Shown here: one piece after another, positions 6,714-8,270 of the stretch | Layout: the number at the start of each line of letters is the position of its first letter | How positions within the stretch are numbered: the first letter of the stretch is position 1 | Assembly: GCA_014799665.1 (NCBI GenBank) | Contig: JAAVHP010000018.1 | Location: 1 to 8,270 of the forward strand | Length of the DNA stretch: 8,270 bases | Origin: Clostridiales bacterium | Lineage (GTDB): Bacteria > Bacillota > Clostridia > Christensenellales > Pumilibacteraceae | Direction: 5' to 3' | Translations under genes and position numbers: made by a program | Notes under the pieces: generated by a model | What the model was told of the DNA's origin: nothing | Database searches by the model: none | What the model saw: only the letters and a program-made list of their open reading frames with translations

Positions 6714-7214
6714 GGAAACTTCATTTTCTTCGGAAGTCTCTGTGTTAGATTCTTCCATTCTATTTTTCTCATTTTCCCCCTTTTCCTCGAGATAGAGTCT
6801 TAGGAAATCAATGAAGTATCTTTTGGCTTGAGTGTCTAAGGATAGTCCTGCGTATTTGTCGGACCAGATAGTAAAGTCTTTACTCCATTCGCCTTCCTCA
6901 CACATAAGGAGCTCGCCCTCACATGTCCGTAGCTTAATGTTGTAGTATTGGTAGCATCTTTTTCCTTTAGAATCAATCCATGAATGTATTTTAATGTGTT
7001 CAATCTCTTTCCCATCTATATGGATTCGTTGAGAGGTGGTTGAGAGAGAAAGATCGTAAATCACCAAGGTCAAGTGATCGTTTACTTGATAAGCCTCACA
7101 TACATAGTTACCACCTTCCATTCCCTCTTTTATGAAAAGAGGATTGGGCTTTGAAGTCGAAAAGACGATACCGGTGGTAAGCATCTCTTTCTCTTTTTCT
7201 GTTAGTTCTATCAT
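6705..7214 (-). CDS. Small acidic protein of unknown function, first gene of the ATPase-helicase operon
   Basis: I do not recognise this 169-residue protein. It starts MIELTEKEKEMLTTG, has a core that looks rich in beta strands (YVCEAYQV, LTLVIYDLSL, QRIHIDG, KIHSWID, CYQYYNIKLR, about 37-97), then a helical stretch (TQAKRYFIDFLRLYLEEK, about 128-145), and ends in a strongly acidic low-complexity tail (about 143-169, with EEKGENEK and ETSEENEV). There is no signal peptide, membrane segment or catalytic motif that I can see. The ATG at 7214 follows an A-rich leader (AAAAAACAAAAATC), as is common where Shine-Dalgarno sequences are not used. It lies 52 bp upstream of the GHKL ATPase gene in the same direction and is the promoter-proximal gene of the unit. 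It could be a sensor, adaptor or inhibitor for the two large enzymes; only the context supports this. Confidence 0.85.
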   Translation of the reverse strand: MIELTEKEKEMLTTGIVFSTSKPNPLFIKEGMEGGNYVCEAYQVNDHLTLVIYDLSLSTTSQRIHIDGKEIEHIKIHSWIDSKGKRCYQYYNIKLRTCEGELLMCEEGEWSKDFTIWSDKYAGLSLDTQAKRYFIDFLRLYLEEKGENEKNRMEESNTETSEENEVSPI

Positions 7215-7251
7215 GATTTTTGTTTTTTATAATCATATATACTCTATATTG

Positions 7252-7261
7252 CAAAAGAGTA
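7252..7261 (-). promoter_or_regulatory. TACTCTTTTG element upstream of the operon, shared with the regulator promoter
   Basis: The minus strand reads TACTCTTTTG here, 37 bases before the ATG of the first operon gene. The identical 10-mer occurs at 986-995, 34 bases before the ATG of the Crp/Fnr-like gene, where its TTTTG is well placed as a -33 element. Here no good TAnnTTTG box follows at the right spacing; the downstream sequence is only AT-rich (TATATATGATTATAAAA). It may therefore be a -33 element with a weak -7 box, or a site for a shared regulator. Confidence 0.3.
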
Positions 7262-7309
7262 AACATGAATTATGAAATATTTTTAAATTTACGATCGATC
7301 TGTAATATT

Positions 7310-7340
7310 TAATAATTGTGTCTAATATACGCAATTATTA
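7310..7340. repeat. AT-rich inverted repeat (possible operator)
   Basis: TAATAATTG (7310-7318) and CAATTATTA (7332-7340) are perfect 9-bp inverted copies separated by 13 bases. The dyad is about 95 bases upstream of the first operon gene and could be bound by a dimeric regulator. In such AT-rich sequence a dyad of this size can also arise by chance. Confidence 0.3.
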
Positions 7341-7560
7341 TTTTGTGTAATTATAACGCAATAAAATTAAAATTGTTTTAAGGAAAATTATTTTTTTGAA
7401 AAATTTTTAAATAATTTTTATGTATATCCTTTTCCTTGGGCGCAAAATTGGGAATTTTATTTTAAAAAGATGAACCTTCTGAAATATTGCAAAGAAAACG
7501 AGTGGAGAAGTTGTAAGATTAATTGAAAGGTTGCAAAAAGAAAAAATGATTATCCCCATA

Positions 7561-7609
7561 ATTCCCCAATACATTTCAATGAAAGGACAATTTACAGTCG
7601 TTGGGGAAT
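7561..7609. repeat. ATTCCCCAA / TTGGGGAAT inverted repeat
   Basis: Perfect 9-bp arms at 7561-7569 and 7601-7609 enclose 31 bases. A partial echo (TATCCCCATA) directly precedes the left arm. Read on the minus strand, the structure is followed after about 12 bases by a T-rich run (ATTTTTTCTTTTTG), so it could act as a weak terminator for transcription of the hairpin-dense segment to its right. The long loop makes that uncertain. Confidence 0.35.
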
Positions 7610-7628
7610 CTTCTGCATATTTCTCCGG

Positions 7629-7893
7629 AAGCCTTTAGGCTTAATGGTCGGTAATAATTATTTCTGCGCCGGTTCCTGCTCGTTCAAGCGTAGGCGGCAG
7701 CCTAAAGTTCTGCGCTTGGATTAATTCAATTCCTTCTTTTAAGCGAATCGCGGCCTCCCATACATAATCCAACCATGTGATGGTAATGCAACCTGCTCCG
7801 CAGGTATAGCTTCGTCGGGTGAGTAGCCTCGGGTTCACTCCCTTCGGTCGTCGGAACCCGAGGTTACAAAGAATGTAACCCACATCGTGGGTT
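7629..7893. other. Hairpin-dense element: possible interspersed repeat or structured RNA
   Basis: This GC-richer stretch packs at least five stems in about 265 bases: AAGCC/GGCTT (7629-7642); CAAGCG/CGCTTG (7685-7690 with 7713-7718) enclosing TAGGC/GCCTA (7691-7704); ACCTGC/GCAGGT with a 3-base loop (7791-7805); a 14-bp stem (7823-7867); and AACCCAC/GTGGGTT with a 3-base loop (7877-7893). Their order and density differ sharply from the surrounding AT-rich DNA. No tRNA, rRNA or known riboswitch pattern is recognised. It may be a Bacteroidales repeat element, a non-coding RNA, or the relic of a mobile element. Confidence 0.45.
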
Positions 7894-7958
7894 TGAGGTC
7901 TTTCTATGTGGTTGGATAGAGGTATGAATAGATCTTGGGGATTTATGAGAATGCTCAT
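7641..7958 (-). CDS. Doubtful 105-aa reading frame within a hairpin-dense segment
   Basis: From an ATG at 7958 the minus strand stays open to TAA 7641-7643, starting MSILINPQDLF and ending GTGAEIIITDH. The frame can be extended upstream to a TTG at 8015, but that lies inside a terminator stem and is not believable. The middle of the frame is made almost entirely of inverted repeats (residues such as CNLGFRRPKGVNPRLL and YTCGAGC are translated stems), which is more typical of a structured element than of a protein. The last 40 residues (EAAIRLKEGIELIQ and onward) look more protein-like. No promoter or recognised domain is seen. It is given as a candidate only, and a non-coding reading is more likely. 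Confidence 0.25.
   Translation of the reverse strand: MSILINPQDLFIPLSNHIERPQTHDVGYILCNLGFRRPKGVNPRLLTRRSYTCGAGCITITWLDYVWEAAIRLKEGIELIQAQNFRLPPTLERAGTGAEIIITDH
7823..7867. repeat. 14-bp hairpin with a CTTCGG loop core
   Basis: Arms 7823-7836 (GTAGCCTCGGGTTC) and 7854-7867 (GAACCCGAGGTTAC) pair over 14 positions, with one G-T wobble when read on the + strand. The 17-base loop contains CTTCGG, a stable RNA tetraloop sequence. The wobble-compatible difference hints that a + strand RNA may be the functional form, but one position is weak evidence. No T-run follows on either strand, so it is not an intrinsic terminator. Confidence 0.6.
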
Positions 7959-7995
7959 AAAAAAATTATGGCTTAAACGTAAGTTATGTAGTTGC

Positions 7996-8032
7996 AAAAA
8001 AATAAGGGTTTGCAACCAACGGCTGCAAACCC
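7996..8032 (-). terminator. Rho-independent terminator of the HD phosphohydrolase gene
   Basis: On the minus strand, a 9-bp stem GGGTTTGCA / TGCAAACCC (arms 8024-8032 and 8006-8014) is followed directly by TTATTTTTTTG. The 9-base loop can add a short inner GG/CC pairing. It lies 23 bp beyond the stop of the HD-domain gene, as expected for that transcript, and separates it from the hairpin-dense segment to its left. Confidence 0.82.
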
Positions 8033-8055
8033 AATCTAAAAATATATAAAATTCC

Positions 8056-8270
8056 CTATTCTTCCGGATTAAATAAGCGATGTAATTCCATAAAGCGGTG
8101 GAGGGTGTCGTCTCCGTGATGAGCCATTGAGGAGATCACTTTGGGGAGAGCTTTCTCCCGGGTGATGTCGCCGGATTTTGAGTAAAATTTATCGGCATAA
8201 CAGACGGCCTTCTCTTCAATTGTCTCGGGAAGCATATCAGAAGGGGGGAGAGGAAGGTGCTGTGAGAGGA
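8056..8270 (-). CDS. HD-domain phosphohydrolase, C-terminal end (partial)
   Basis: The last 70 codons of a minus-strand gene that begins outside the window, ending at TAG 8056-8058. The visible protein contains LPPSDMLPETIEEKAVCYAD, then KFYSKSGD, and finishes HRFMELHRLFNPEE. The LP..(x)LP.TIEEK.VCYADKFYSK pattern, followed by a charged helix ending in a ...LHRLF-type tail, is characteristic of the C-terminus of a Bacteroidetes HD/HDIG-domain protein family annotated as metal-dependent phosphohydrolases. The catalytic HD motif should lie upstream, outside the window; the Asp of CYAD is the conserved late metal-ligand-type Asp of the family. The natural substrate of this family is not established to my knowledge. 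It looks like ordinary chromosomal sequence and has its own terminator at 7996-8032. Confidence 0.75.
   Translation of the reverse strand, partial: LSQHLPLPPSDMLPETIEEKAVCYADKFYSKSGDITREKALPKVISSMAHHGDDTLHRFMELHRLFNPEE

Larger units (their letters stand above)
7215..7640. other. AT-rich non-coding region upstream of the operon
   Basis: I see no credible gene in these 426 bases. About 7215-7440 is extremely AT-rich with many A and T runs, and should contain the operon promoter; I found no full TAnnTTTG match on the minus strand. From about 7440 to 7640 base composition moves back toward average. Notable elements inside are the TACTCTTTTG motif, a 9-bp AT inverted repeat at 7310-7340, and a 9-bp ATTCCCCAA/TTGGGGAAT inverted repeat at 7561-7609. 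The drop in GC compared with the flanks is compatible with acquired DNA or a silencer-bound promoter region. Confidence 0.6.

Noticed and set aside
1043..7214. Assigning the operon to a specific named anti-phage system
   Set aside because: The combination of GHKL/NO VEIN-like ATPase and Upf1-like helicase fits a defence theme, but I see no diagnostic component of a particular named system and cannot run a profile search here.
7959..8015. Extension of the 7641-7958 frame to an upstream TTG at 8015
   Set aside because: The TTG and first codons lie inside the terminator stem and U-tract of the neighbouring HD gene, so translation from there is implausible.
7641..8032. CRISPR array, tRNA or retron RNA in the hairpin-dense segment
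   Set aside because: There are no regularly spaced direct repeats, no cloverleaf with anticodon or CCA end, and no reverse transcriptase gene nearby.

Overview
The window reads as a Bacteroidales-type genome. The reasons are a short Crp/Fnr regulator with the Bacteroidetes-style C-terminus, a TAnnTTTG-type promoter, A-rich translation leaders with no Shine-Dalgarno sequence, and an HD-family phosphohydrolase tail typical of the group. The family level (for example Muribaculaceae) cannot be fixed from this stretch. The gene content looks like an accessory island between two ordinary chromosomal edges.

Left edge (1-381, + strand): the tail of a gene of unknown function, a decayed paralogous copy of that tail, and a signal-peptide-encoding start that overlaps the second tail and then runs into a strong terminator hairpin (330-370). 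These look like leftovers of a cassette family cut by rearrangement. The hairpin also terminates the minus-strand genes that converge on it.

Core (388-7214, all minus strand, transcribed right to left): a 169-aa acidic protein of unknown function (6705-7214); a 1281-aa protein with a sacsin-like GHKL/HSP90-type ATP-binding domain, a long uncharacterised middle, a coiled coil and a NO VEIN/DUF3883-like C-terminus (2807-6652); and a 583-aa SF1 Upf1-like helicase (1043-2794). A Crp/Fnr-like regulator with its own near-leaderless promoter follows (388-951). The first three genes are 52 and 12 bp apart and look like one operon. A large GHKL ATPase paired with an SF1 helicase, a small companion and a linked regulator resembles a nucleic-acid-directed conflict (anti-phage or anti-plasmid) system. 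That role is inferred; I cannot match it to a named system. A 10-base motif (TACTCTTTTG) lies at nearly the same distance upstream of both the operon and the regulator gene, which hints at shared control.

Right side (7215-8270): a long AT-rich intergenic region with inverted repeats; a GC-richer, hairpin-dense segment (about 7629-7893) that also carries a doubtful minus-strand reading frame and may be a repeat element or structured RNA; and a terminator followed (reading leftwards from the window end) by the 3' end of an HD-domain phosphohydrolase gene that enters from outside the window.
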